DNA of 64,000 nt. Source: Bacteroidota bacterium. GTDB lineage: Bacteria > Bacteroidota > Bacteroidia > Cytophagales > Cyclobacteriaceae. Of this stretch, positions 16,587-23,872 are shown one piece after another. Within the stretch, counting starts at the first letter, position 1. Every line of letters starts with the position of its first letter. A program made the translations under genes and the position numbers. The notes under the pieces are model-generated. The model was not told the DNA's origin, did not search any database, and was given only the letters and a program-made list of their open reading frames with translations. The stretch spans positions 62,001-126,000 of the forward strand of contig JACOSO010000032.1 in assembly GCA_016178785.1 (NCBI GenBank). Direction: 5' to 3'.

Positions 16587-16740
16587 CTCTCATCTTTTGC
16601 TGATAGGTAATTGCGTTTACGGGGAAGTCAATTTTTCCAAAATACTTGTCCCAATCGATTTTTTTGGATTTGGCTGAAGCTTTCCTGATTTTATCCTCTC
16701 TCTTTTTCGAAGACTCTTTCTTAGTGATTTTTACTACCAT
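16573..16740 (-). CDS. Small antitoxin-like protein, partner of PIN toxin
   Basis: This 55-residue protein is read from the ATG at 16740. It starts with a very lysine-rich N-terminus (MVVKITKKESSKKRED) and continues with IDWDKYFGKIDFP and a C-terminal helix (QQKMRDEW). The short C-terminal part with conserved W, F and P resembles the toxin-binding tails of antitoxins paired with PIN proteins in Bacteroidota. The basic N-terminus could contact DNA. Its 14-base overlap with the toxin gene and its small size support an antitoxin role, but no standard ribbon-helix-helix or AbrB motif is evident. Confidence 0.65.
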   Translation of the reverse strand: MVVKITKKESSKKREDKIRKASAKSKKIDWDKYFGKIDFPVNAITYQQKMRDEWQ

Positions 16741-16763
16741 ATCTTAAAGTTAAAAAATAATAA

Positions 16764-17321
16764 TTAACTCATCCTCTTCTTAGCTTCAATACACCAGAGC
16801 AGTTCATTTACAAAAGTAGTGGCACGCTTATCGATACGAGGTTTGTCAACGGCATTTCCATTTTCATCGAAACCTTCCTGGGCTTTTGGAACGGGAAACA
16901 TGGCAAGGACTGTCCATGCTCGAATTTTCCAAAGAGAAAACTGTAGCGAGGTAATCACTTGTGTCCCTCCGAAAGATCCATCTGAAACGGTAGAAATTGC
17001 AATCGGTTTTTTGTACCACTCATCATAAAGAAGATCAATTGCGTTTTTCAGCGCAGCCGGGTAGCCACCATTGTATTCGGGAGTAACGATAATCACGCCA
17101 TCGGCAGATTTTATTTTGCCTGCGAATTCAAGAACAGAGGAAGAAGGGTTCGGTTGAAACTTCAATCGCTCGTTGAAAACGGGAAATTGATATTCATTCA
17201 AATCCAGAATTTCTACCGAAGCCAGCTTATTTTCTTCAACGAATTTTTTGAAATACAGTGCAACTCGGTGACTGTGTCGCCCGGTGCGAACGCTGGCGGA
17301 TAAAATGGCAATGTGCGGCAT
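16764..17321 (-). CDS. NADPH-dependent FMN reductase family protein
   Basis: This 185-residue flavodoxin-fold protein starts with MPHIAILSASVRTGRHS, the FMN phosphate-binding loop. It carries the family motif VTPEYNGGYPAALKNAIDLL near residue 80 and SDGSFGGTQV near residue 112. Such enzymes reduce FMN, quinones or chromate using NAD(P)H; the substrate cannot be told from sequence. It is cytoplasmic, with no signal peptide. It lies upstream of the antitoxin-toxin pair on the same strand, separated by 23 bases. Confidence 0.9.
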   Translation of the reverse strand: MPHIAILSASVRTGRHSHRVALYFKKFVEENKLASVEILDLNEYQFPVFNERLKFQPNPSSSVLEFAGKIKSADGVIIVTPEYNGGYPAALKNAIDLLYDEWYKKPIAISTVSDGSFGGTQVITSLQFSLWKIRAWTVLAMFPVPKAQEGFDENGNAVDKPRIDKRATTFVNELLWCIEAKKRMS

Positions 17322-17392
17322 GTGCTTTTATTTGAAGCATAAAAGTAATTGTTTCCTGTTAAGTGCTATGAAAGAAATCGGACTTATTCAAA

Positions 17393-17460
17393 TCTTCGCG
17401 CCTTGGCGTCTTCGCGGTTTAAGGTCTTACCACAAAGGCGCCAGGGCAAAGAAGTTCACA
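17393..17460. repeat. GCG-type imperfect palindrome
   Basis: An imperfect inverted repeat with arms CTTCGCGCCTTGGCG and CGCCAGGGCAAAGAAG lies downstream of the acyltransferase gene and upstream of the FMN reductase gene. It resembles the element at 41945-42025. Elements rich in CTTTGCG / CGCAAAG are familiar from intergenic DNA of many environmental bacteria. Confidence 0.55.
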
Positions 17461-17462
17461 GC

Positions 17463-18671
17463 TTAAGTCTCAAGAACAACACGTTTTGAAATTGTTTCAG
17501 ATGTAGCTTCTAATTTTTTGCCCTTCAAGCCAAAAAGCAAACGCGTCACGTTGTTCGTTCGGATCGCTAAGAAAATCAAAATGCAACTGGCCAGTGTGAG
17601 TAGGCTGATTGTCCAGAATTTTGCAAAAATGCTCCAATCCCATTGGCAAACATAATAGCCAATGGCGATGATTACAGTCTGGTGCAAAATGTAGAATGGA
17701 TAAAGCCCCTCGTTAAAATATTTTAACCATGGATGTGAACGGTTGAGATAATGTTGTCCGTAGGCGATGATGGTGATCAGTGAAAACCAACCCACAAATA
17801 TGGCGATCACACTAAAGATGATTTCTACAGTATCGTCACTCCATGGAAAATGAATTACTTGTCTGAAATGCATGAACACAACGTAAAATGGAATCAAGGC
17901 AAAGAGGGTCGCCACTAATAAATATTTTCGATTTTGACCAATCAACTGCCACAATTGTGGAGAAGAATAGCAGATCATTCCGAAAAGGAAGAAACAAAAG
18001 TAATAAACCACATACGACAAATCACGTAAGTTGTGTTGCTCATTCGGAAAATAAGGCCGAAGGAGAATCTGGGTGATCAAAATAAAAATGGAAGGAATGA
18101 ACAACAAACCTGCCGGGCTCGAAAGAAGTTTTGTGATCGAGTTTCTAAACCCTGCAGACTTGGGTGATCGAAGATAAATCAAAAACGGAAGAGCGATGAG
18201 CGAATACAAAAACAAATAAGCCACAAACCACAGGTGATGCCAGCTGAAGCTTCCCTTTGGATATGGTACAAAATTGAAAACGGTTTTGTAAAAATCTGAA
18301 TAACCTGAATATTCTTTGATGTGCTCGAAATAAATCTGCGGAGGCACGATTACAAACATTCCAAAAGCAAGGGGGATAAAAAGCCTTCTAAACCGCTCGC
18401 CAGCGAATTGGCTGGGAGTTCTTTTTCCAAGCGCCATATAGGTACCAGCACCGGAAATAAAAAGCAGCAGTGGCATGCGCCAAAAGTGAAGCCAGACCAT
18501 CCAATAATTAAAGGAGGTGGAGAGTTCATTGTTTTTCACGTGCCAGTCCCACGTGTTGAACCACATCCCCGTATGGAAAAATAAAAGGATCAGGATAGCA
18601 ATGAGCCGTAGCCAGTCGAGGTCATGCCTGCGGGTTGAGTTTTCAAGAGTTTGTTGAGTAAGCATATTCAT
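17463..18671 (-). CDS. Acyltransferase family 3 membrane protein
   Basis: The chosen start (M at 18671, or at 18665) gives about 400 residues. The frame is open back to 18812, but the extra N-terminus has no signal or domain character. There are about ten membrane helices. The first helix follows RRHDLDWLRLIAILILLFFH, whose Asp-Trp-Leu-Arg and His pattern is that of acyltransferase family 3 (OafA/OpgC/MdoC type). WHHLWFVAYLFLY is a second conserved site. Such proteins transfer acetyl or succinyl groups to periplasmic or surface glycans. No glycan gene is adjacent. Confidence 0.85.
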   Translation of the reverse strand: MNMLTQQTLENSTRRHDLDWLRLIAILILLFFHTGMWFNTWDWHVKNNELSTSFNYWMVWLHFWRMPLLLFISGAGTYMALGKRTPSQFAGERFRRLFIPLAFGMFVIVPPQIYFEHIKEYSGYSDFYKTVFNFVPYPKGSFSWHHLWFVAYLFLYSLIALPFLIYLRSPKSAGFRNSITKLLSSPAGLLFIPSIFILITQILLRPYFPNEQHNLRDLSYVVYYFCFFLFGMICYSSPQLWQLIGQNRKYLLVATLFALIPFYVVFMHFRQVIHFPWSDDTVEIIFSVIAIFVGWFSLITIIAYGQHYLNRSHPWLKYFNEGLYPFYILHQTVIIAIGYYVCQWDWSIFAKFWTISLLTLASCILIFLAIRTNNVTRLLFGLKGKKLEATSETISKRVVLET

Positions 18672-18824
18672 TTGATTTTTTGACAAAAGAACGGTGCTCA
18701 GTGTGGAAGGTAAGACGGTTTTTATAGCCTCGGAGGCCGATTTTATAAAGTCGAACACGCTCCTCAGGTCAAATTCCTGAAACTTAGAACAGGAAAAAGA
18801 GTTTAATTGCAAAAAAACTAAACT

Positions 18825-20285
18825 ATGAAGGCTTTCTTTACCTTAATCACTATCATTTGTTTTTCGATGGCAGGTTTTTCCCAAGAACAAGACTTGCCTA
18901 CTGATTTTTTGAACAAAACATTTTATAAAGACCGAAGAGACAAGTTGCGTGATAAACTTCCTACCAACTCCGTTGCCGTTTTCTTTGCAAATCCGGTGCG
19001 TAACCGTGCTAATGACGTTGATTTTGTTTACCACCAAGACCCGAATTTTTATTACTTCACTGGCTATAAAGAACCCGATGCCGTTTTGTTGGTTTTCAAA
19101 GACATGCAAACTGCGGTCAATGGAACTCAGTACAATGAAATCATTTTTGTGCAGCCGCGCGATGAACGTGCCGAGATGTGGACAGGCCGAAGGCTGGGTG
19201 CTGCAGGTGTGAAAGATAAATTGGGCTTTGACCTTTCTTTTGAAAACAAAGAGTTTAAAAAGTACAGTGTTGACTTCAGCAAGTTTGCTTCCATCATGTT
19301 TTTCGATTTTAAAAACGATGTGCGCGATACGTACGACTCGTCCGATCTTTATGATTTGATTGCCCAGTTTAAGGCTAAAGTGAATTATCCCGAGAAAAAC
19401 GTTACGACACTTGCTGTCGAACCTCAAAAAAATAACCTGGATTTTAAAGGACTTGGAAAGATCATGAACGCCTTGCGCGGAATCAAAACCAAAGAGGAAA
19501 TAGACATGATTCGCAAGGCAGTAAAAATTTCTTGCGCAGGACAGGTCGAAGTGATGAAAGCGATCAAGCCGGGCATGAGTGAACGCGAGATCGATGGGAT
19601 CCATCAATATGTGTTCAAAAAATACCAGGCCGAAGACATGGGCTACCCATCTATCGTTGGAGCCGGCCACAACGGCTGCATTTTGCACTACGAAGAAAAT
19701 TACAAGCCAAGCATTTCAAACAAGGAATTGATATTGATGGATCTCGGTGCTGAGTTTCATGGTTACACAGCCGACATCACGCGTACTATTCCTGTGAATG
19801 GAAAATTTTCTCCTGAGCAAAAATTGATTTATGAATTGGTGCTCAAAGCACAGGAAGAAGGCATGAAAGTCTGCAAAGCAGGTCTGCCTCTTAAAAATAT
19901 TGATAAGGCTGGCCGTGAAGCCATTAACAAAGGATTGAAAGAATTGGGCATCATTCAAAATGAAACCGATAAGCACATGTATTACCCGCACGGATGCTGT
20001 CACCATATTGGGTTGGATGTGCATGATCGCGGCTTTTACGAAGATCTACAAGAAGGAATGGTGATCACAATCGAGCCAGGCATTTACATTCCTGAAAACT
20101 CACCTTGCGATAAAAAATGGTGGGGCATTGGTGTGCGCATTGAAGATGATTACCTCGTTACTAAAGATGGATACGAGCTTCTTTCAGCTTCAGCACCGCG
20201 CACGGTGAAGGATATTGAAGCGATGATGAAGCTACCCAGCGCGTTGGATGATTTTGTGCTGCCTGATTTGGATAAGAAGAATTGA
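18825..20285 (+). CDS. Secreted Xaa-Pro aminopeptidase (M24B)
   Basis: This 486-residue protein has a signal peptide (ends MAGFSQ), an N-terminal AMP_N domain (DFVYHQDPNFYYFTGY near residue 70) and a C-terminal pita-bread metallopeptidase domain. The two-metal ligands are visible: Asp in MDLGAEF, Asp in TADITRT, His in CHHIGLDVHD, and Glu in ITIEPGIY and VRIEDDY. It removes an N-terminal residue before proline and acts in the periplasm or outside the cell. It is divergent from the acyltransferase gene, with about 150 bases between, and ends 12 bases from a convergent TPR gene. Confidence 0.93.
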   Translation: MKAFFTLITIICFSMAGFSQEQDLPTDFLNKTFYKDRRDKLRDKLPTNSVAVFFANPVRNRANDVDFVYHQDPNFYYFTGYKEPDAVLLVFKDMQTAVNGTQYNEIIFVQPRDERAEMWTGRRLGAAGVKDKLGFDLSFENKEFKKYSVDFSKFASIMFFDFKNDVRDTYDSSDLYDLIAQFKAKVNYPEKNVTTLAVEPQKNNLDFKGLGKIMNALRGIKTKEEIDMIRKAVKISCAGQVEVMKAIKPGMSEREIDGIHQYVFKKYQAEDMGYPSIVGAGHNGCILHYEENYKPSISNKELILMDLGAEFHGYTADITRTIPVNGKFSPEQKLIYELVLKAQEEGMKVCKAGLPLKNIDKAGREAINKGLKELGIIQNETDKHMYYPHGCCHHIGLDVHDRGFYEDLQEGMVITIEPGIYIPENSPCDKKWWGIGVRIEDDYLVTKDGYELLSASAPRTVKDIEAMMKLPSALDDFVLPDLDKKN

Positions 20286-20297
20286 CCTGGAGAGGGC

Positions 20298-21248
20298 TTA
20301 TTTGCTGCAACGCTCTAAGCCCTCTTTTGCTTCTTTCAAAGACGAATCGAGCTTAAGGGCTGTCTCAAAATATTTTTTAGCCTCTGATTTACTTCCTTTC
20401 TTTTCTTTAATCTGACCAAGTCGCATGTTCGCTCCGCCATGAGATGGTTCGTTTGGTCTGGGCTGGTAAGTCAGGTACTTTTTCAGGCAAACCTCCCCCT
20501 GTTCTAATTTTTGACCACTTATCGCAGCTGTCTTTCCTATTTGATAAATGGACGCAAAGTCACTCGGGTTTTTCTTAAGGGCATCTTCAAAAAGATTGAA
20601 TGCCTCGCTATATTTTTTTTGGTTGACATAAAAGTTGGCCAAAACGGATACATACGCGGGATCAGCTTTCACCATTTCCAAATACTCCCTTTCAGCTTCT
20701 GAATTTTTTTTCTCGTAGGCGAAAACATTGCCCATTTGCCGATGGCCTTCGGCCGGTTTTATAGCAATGACTTGTTTAGCGGTTTCCTTTGCCTTGTCTA
20801 TGCTGCCACCCATAAAGCCCGGTGCCTGAAGGTAAAACTGGATCAGTGAATTTCTTGCGTTGATATTTTTAGCATCTAATGCAATGGCGTGTTCCCACGC
20901 GTTTTTCATTTTTGGGGCAAGAAGACCTTGCTTGAATACGTTAGCGTTTTGCGCAATAGAGCCGTAAGTATCGCCCAGCCATTGGTAATATTCGCTCTCC
21001 TTGCTGTTCGCTTTGGTAGCTTCTTCGAAATAATCGGAGGCGGCATCATAATCTTTTTTATCGAATGCCACCCGGCCCAAGTAGTATCTGGCAGCAGCAT
21101 AATCGGTATTTTTTTCGGGGATTAATTTTAATACTTTTTCGGCCTCCGTATATTTTTTGGTTTCATAAAAAGACTTTGCCTTATCGAGCGAAGTTTGAGC
21201 AAATGATATCCAAGGAAATAAACAGACAGCTACCAAGAATTTAGTCAT
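20298..21248 (-). CDS. Secreted tetratricopeptide repeat protein
   Basis: This 316-residue protein has a signal peptide (ends WISFAQ) and about seven TPR-like helical pairs across most of its length. Examples are YLGRVAFDKKDYDAASDYFEEA and YFETALKLDSSLKEAKEGL. TPRs mediate protein contacts; no enzymatic motif is present. It is probably periplasmic. Its gene stands alone between convergent pepP-like and an AraC-type regulator on the same strand, so a partner cannot be inferred. Confidence 0.85.
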   Translation of the reverse strand: MTKFLVAVCLFPWISFAQTSLDKAKSFYETKKYTEAEKVLKLIPEKNTDYAAARYYLGRVAFDKKDYDAASDYFEEATKANSKESEYYQWLGDTYGSIAQNANVFKQGLLAPKMKNAWEHAIALDAKNINARNSLIQFYLQAPGFMGGSIDKAKETAKQVIAIKPAEGHRQMGNVFAYEKKNSEAEREYLEMVKADPAYVSVLANFYVNQKKYSEAFNLFEDALKKNPSDFASIYQIGKTAAISGQKLEQGEVCLKKYLTYQPRPNEPSHGGANMRLGQIKEKKGSKSEAKKYFETALKLDSSLKEAKEGLERCSK

Positions 21249-21311
21249 GGTGGTGTTTTTAGATGTTTTAAAGACGTGAAATCAATTTCAAGGGTTGCTT
21301 GCCATTTGTCA

Positions 21312-22451
21312 TCAACTGGTTTGCGACCTGTATTCGGAAGGCGTTTTACCAGTAATTTTTTTGAACACCGTGTTGAAAGATGACTTCGAACTGTAACCCA
21401 CTTGCTCGGCTATTTCTTCGATCTTGATGTTGGGTTGGTCTTTCAATAATTGTTTCGCTTCATTCACTCTATATTCGGCTGTCAATTCAAAAAAACTCTT
21501 GTTGAGTCCTTCATTGATGGCTTGCGAAAGCTGATGGACAGAAAATTTCAATTTGTCAGAAAGGTCGGGTAGCGAAAACAGGGGATTGAGATAGGGCTTT
21601 TCGTTTTCCATTACCTGCTTTAGTTTAGAAAGAATATTTTCTTTTTGTTCAGATGAAAGAGTAGAGCCCTTGTATTTTGCCGCATCTACGAGTGATGCTT
21701 GTTTGAAGAAGCCTGAATTTCTGATTACCCGAAAACTCGTGAAATAAACAGTCAATGAAATGTAAGCGGCAAAAAGATGATCTCCTGTGTCATTGCGGTT
21801 AAATAGTTTTACAATTGCTACAAGAAACAAGAGTGAAATAGATACAATCACTTCTGCCCGCAAAAGAACCAGAATTGGATTTGTGGTTTTCCAAAATGAC
21901 TCGCCTTTTCTATGGTAGGCATTCCTGATTTCAATTGATGAAAGAATGATGTAAATGAATAAACTCGTCAATATCAACTCCGTTGGGTGATGTGTGAACC
22001 AATTCCATCGCGGATCGAAATCAAGATTGACTTCCCGGAAAGGAAAATCGGGATGATAAGCGCTGATATAGGCGTTGTATTTGACATCATCGGGTGTCAG
22101 AAAAAAAGGGAAGAGTAAGATAAAATAAATAAAAGGAGTGATGAAGTGCAGGTACTGTTTGCACTCAACCTCACCCCGTGCGCGGCTGCGAATCATTAAG
22201 TAAAGGGAAGGCCCAATTACAAAGGCAATGGGCTCGGAAAAATCTACCAAGTATAAACAGTTTACAATGTAGCCCGTGTACATGATAAAAATCTCAATGA
22301 TGTTGAAGGCAATCGCCAGCAATAAAATCCCTTGAAAAAAATTGGCCTGCACTTTTCGGTTCTCTCCTGTCAAAAAGAAATAAGACAAGAAGATGGCCTG
22401 CACAATGCCGAGAAAAATAAAAATTGCGAATAGATCTACCTTATAGTTCAT
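21312..22451 (-). CDS. Membrane-linked AraC-family regulator
   Basis: The chosen start (M at 22451) gives 379 residues. The N-terminal 250 residues hold about six or seven membrane helices. The C-terminal 110 residues are an AraC/XylS DNA-binding domain with two helix-turn-helices (FSVHQLSQAINEGLNKSFFEL and the stretch ending SSKSSFNTVFKKITGKTPSEYR). This membrane-sensor plus AraC layout is common in Bacteroidota and probably responds to an unknown ligand or membrane signal. The frame is open back to 22487, but that extension runs into a short direct-repeat region. The target genes are not known. Confidence 0.88.
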   Translation of the reverse strand: MNYKVDLFAIFIFLGIVQAIFLSYFFLTGENRKVQANFFQGILLLAIAFNIIEIFIMYTGYIVNCLYLVDFSEPIAFVIGPSLYLMIRSRARGEVECKQYLHFITPFIYFILLFPFFLTPDDVKYNAYISAYHPDFPFREVNLDFDPRWNWFTHHPTELILTSLFIYIILSSIEIRNAYHRKGESFWKTTNPILVLLRAEVIVSISLLFLVAIVKLFNRNDTGDHLFAAYISLTVYFTSFRVIRNSGFFKQASLVDAAKYKGSTLSSEQKENILSKLKQVMENEKPYLNPLFSLPDLSDKLKFSVHQLSQAINEGLNKSFFELTAEYRVNEAKQLLKDQPNIKIEEIAEQVGYSSKSSFNTVFKKITGKTPSEYRSQTS

Positions 22452-22463
22452 GCTCAAAAATAG

Positions 22464-22488
22464 CAATTGACAATAAACAATTGACAAT
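22464..22488. repeat. Short direct repeat CAATTGACAAT
   Basis: CAATTGACAAT occurs twice, at 22464-22474 and 22478-22488, just upstream of the AraC-type gene. It is one of several AT-rich repetitive intergenic pieces in the window. It could be a regulator site or simply part of that repeat class. Confidence 0.5.
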
Positions 22489-22622
22489 CGACAGAGCTTA
22501 TATCACAATTCAGATGATGTTAGCTGATTTTTATCACCTATGATTTCTTTCATGCCATACCATTTGTTATTATCATATCTTTTTGAAAACTTGAATGTCA
22601 ATTCAAATTCTATTTTAAGGTC

Positions 22623-23402
22623 ATGCCTAAAATCCTTCGGAGTCTCAAACTGATCATCAATTATAAAACCTGGGTGATCACGGGTCTTTCAGTTCTATCC
22701 AGCTACTTGTGTTTTCATTTGGGGCTGACAGCAAAATTTCCTGATATGTTAGTGGGGGTTGCGATCGTTTTTCCGGTGGTGTTCAGCATAGGTTCTGCCT
22801 ACACTCGGAGAGAAACTGCCTTGCAGCGTTTTTCGGATTTCAAGGGACACGCTATAGCTCTTTATTATGCCTCGCGCGATTGGTCTAGTGGAAAAGACCA
22901 CGATCTGTCGGTTCAAGCCCGCAGCATAATACTTGAAATGCTACTCACAATGAAAGACATGTTCAAGAGCAATAATCATGAAGTGTGGGACAAAGATGAA
23001 AAGAAAATCTACGAACTGTTTTCAAAACTGTCGAGCCTCACGATGGAGTTTCGAAATCACGGTGTACAGAGCGGTGAGATCTCGCGCGTGAGCCAGTATG
23101 TAAGCAAAATGATTATCGCTTTTGATAATATGCGCATTATTCACCGCTATCGCACACCAATTACTTTGCGTGCATATAGCAAAGTATTTATTTATTCTTT
23201 CCCGATTATTTACGGGCCGTATTTTGCCAGCACGTTTCATGATTTTTCCGCCCAACTTGAATATGTGATGCCGATCATGTATAGCTTTATCTTGGTGAGC
23301 CTGGACAACATTCAAGATCAACTTGAAAATCCGTTTGATGAAGTGGGAGAGGATGATATTGTGATTGATGCGGAAGAAACGGCCATGCATCTCGCGGATT
23401 AA
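22623..23402 (+). CDS. Bestrophin-like membrane protein
   Basis: This 259-residue protein resembles the bestrophin/UPF0187 channel family. Two N-terminal helices (about residues 15-55) precede a soluble helical region. RYRTPITLRAYSKVFIYSF opens a second hydrophobic pair, followed by LDNIQDQLENPFDEVGEDD, the family's hallmark IENPF-acidic motif. Bacterial bestrophins form pentameric ion channels. The protein is shorter than typical members (about 300 residues) and diverged in the N-terminal half, so channel activity is an inference. It ends about 60 bases from a convergent GxxExxY gene. Confidence 0.72.
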   Translation: MPKILRSLKLIINYKTWVITGLSVLSSYLCFHLGLTAKFPDMLVGVAIVFPVVFSIGSAYTRRETALQRFSDFKGHAIALYYASRDWSSGKDHDLSVQARSIILEMLLTMKDMFKSNNHEVWDKDEKKIYELFSKLSSLTMEFRNHGVQSGEISRVSQYVSKMIIAFDNMRIIHRYRTPITLRAYSKVFIYSFPIIYGPYFASTFHDFSAQLEYVMPIMYSFILVSLDNIQDQLENPFDEVGEDDIVIDAEETAMHLAD

Positions 23403-23418
23403 GCAGATCGTTGGGATG

Positions 23419-23428
23419 ACGCAGATTT
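23419..23428 (+). repeat. Inverted motif ACGCAGATTT, left of GxxExxY gene
   Basis: ACGCAGATTT occurs here and its exact reverse complement AAATCTGCGT occurs at 23837-23846. Together they bracket the GxxExxY gene at 23462-23827. The copy here also sits in a small hairpin, GCAGA-TTTAT-TCTGC. Confidence 0.6.
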
Positions 23429-23461
23429 ATTCTGCAGTAACTCGTGCGTTTTGTGTCAATA

Positions 23462-23827
23462 CTAATCTCTTAAAGGTAAGCTTTTCGATCCAAAATTGAT
23501 AAGCAAACCTACTTCTAGTTTATACGCTTTAAGGTAATTGAGCGCTTGGGCCATATGCGCATCTTCCAACTGAATAATTGCTTTGAGCTCCACCAACACT
23601 TTTTTTTCCACCACAAAATCAGCTCTTCTTCTACCAATAGGTTCGGTTAAATCTTTATAAAAAATTTCGCGCTCTATTTCTCTCTTGAAAATAAGCCCAT
23701 ACTGACTTAATTCATAAGCCAAAGCCCGCTGATAAATGACCTCTTGAAATCCATTGCCTAAGAATTTGTATACCTCAAAGGATGCGCCAATAATCTTCTC
23801 TGTAATATCCTTGTACTTTAATTCCAT
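23462..23827 (-). CDS. GxxExxY family protein (PD-(D/E)XK-like)
   Basis: This 121-residue protein contains the name-giving motif GFQEVIY (Gly-x-x-Glu-x-x-Tyr) at about residue 26. The nuclease-like core ADFVVEKKVLVELKA (Asp, then Glu-x-Lys) is typical of PD-(D/E)XK folds. The C-terminal INFGSKSLPLRD is also conserved in the family. The physiological function is not established. The frame is open back to 23860, but the ATG at 23827 gives the common family start (MELKYKDIT). The gene is flanked by an inverted pair of ACGCAGATTT motifs. Confidence 0.88.
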   Translation of the reverse strand: MELKYKDITEKIIGASFEVYKFLGNGFQEVIYQRALAYELSQYGLIFKREIEREIFYKDLTEPIGRRRADFVVEKKVLVELKAIIQLEDAHMAQALNYLKAYKLEVGLLINFGSKSLPLRD

Positions 23828-23836
23828 ATTATCTTC

Positions 23837-23846
23837 AAATCTGCGT
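23837..23846 (-). repeat. Inverted motif AAATCTGCGT, right of GxxExxY gene
   Basis: This is the exact reverse complement of the motif at 23419-23428, on the 5' side of the GxxExxY gene. It is followed by AATCTATC and AATCCGTGATC, text similar to the CTGCGTAATC-type repeats seen in other bacterial genomes. Confidence 0.6.
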
Positions 23847-23872
23847 AATCTATCAATCAATTGAATCCGTGA

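Noticed and set aside
18843-19688. 281-residue open frame opposite the Xaa-Pro aminopeptidase gene
   Set aside because: It lies wholly antisense to a clear M24B peptidase with full motifs and shows no domain of its own.
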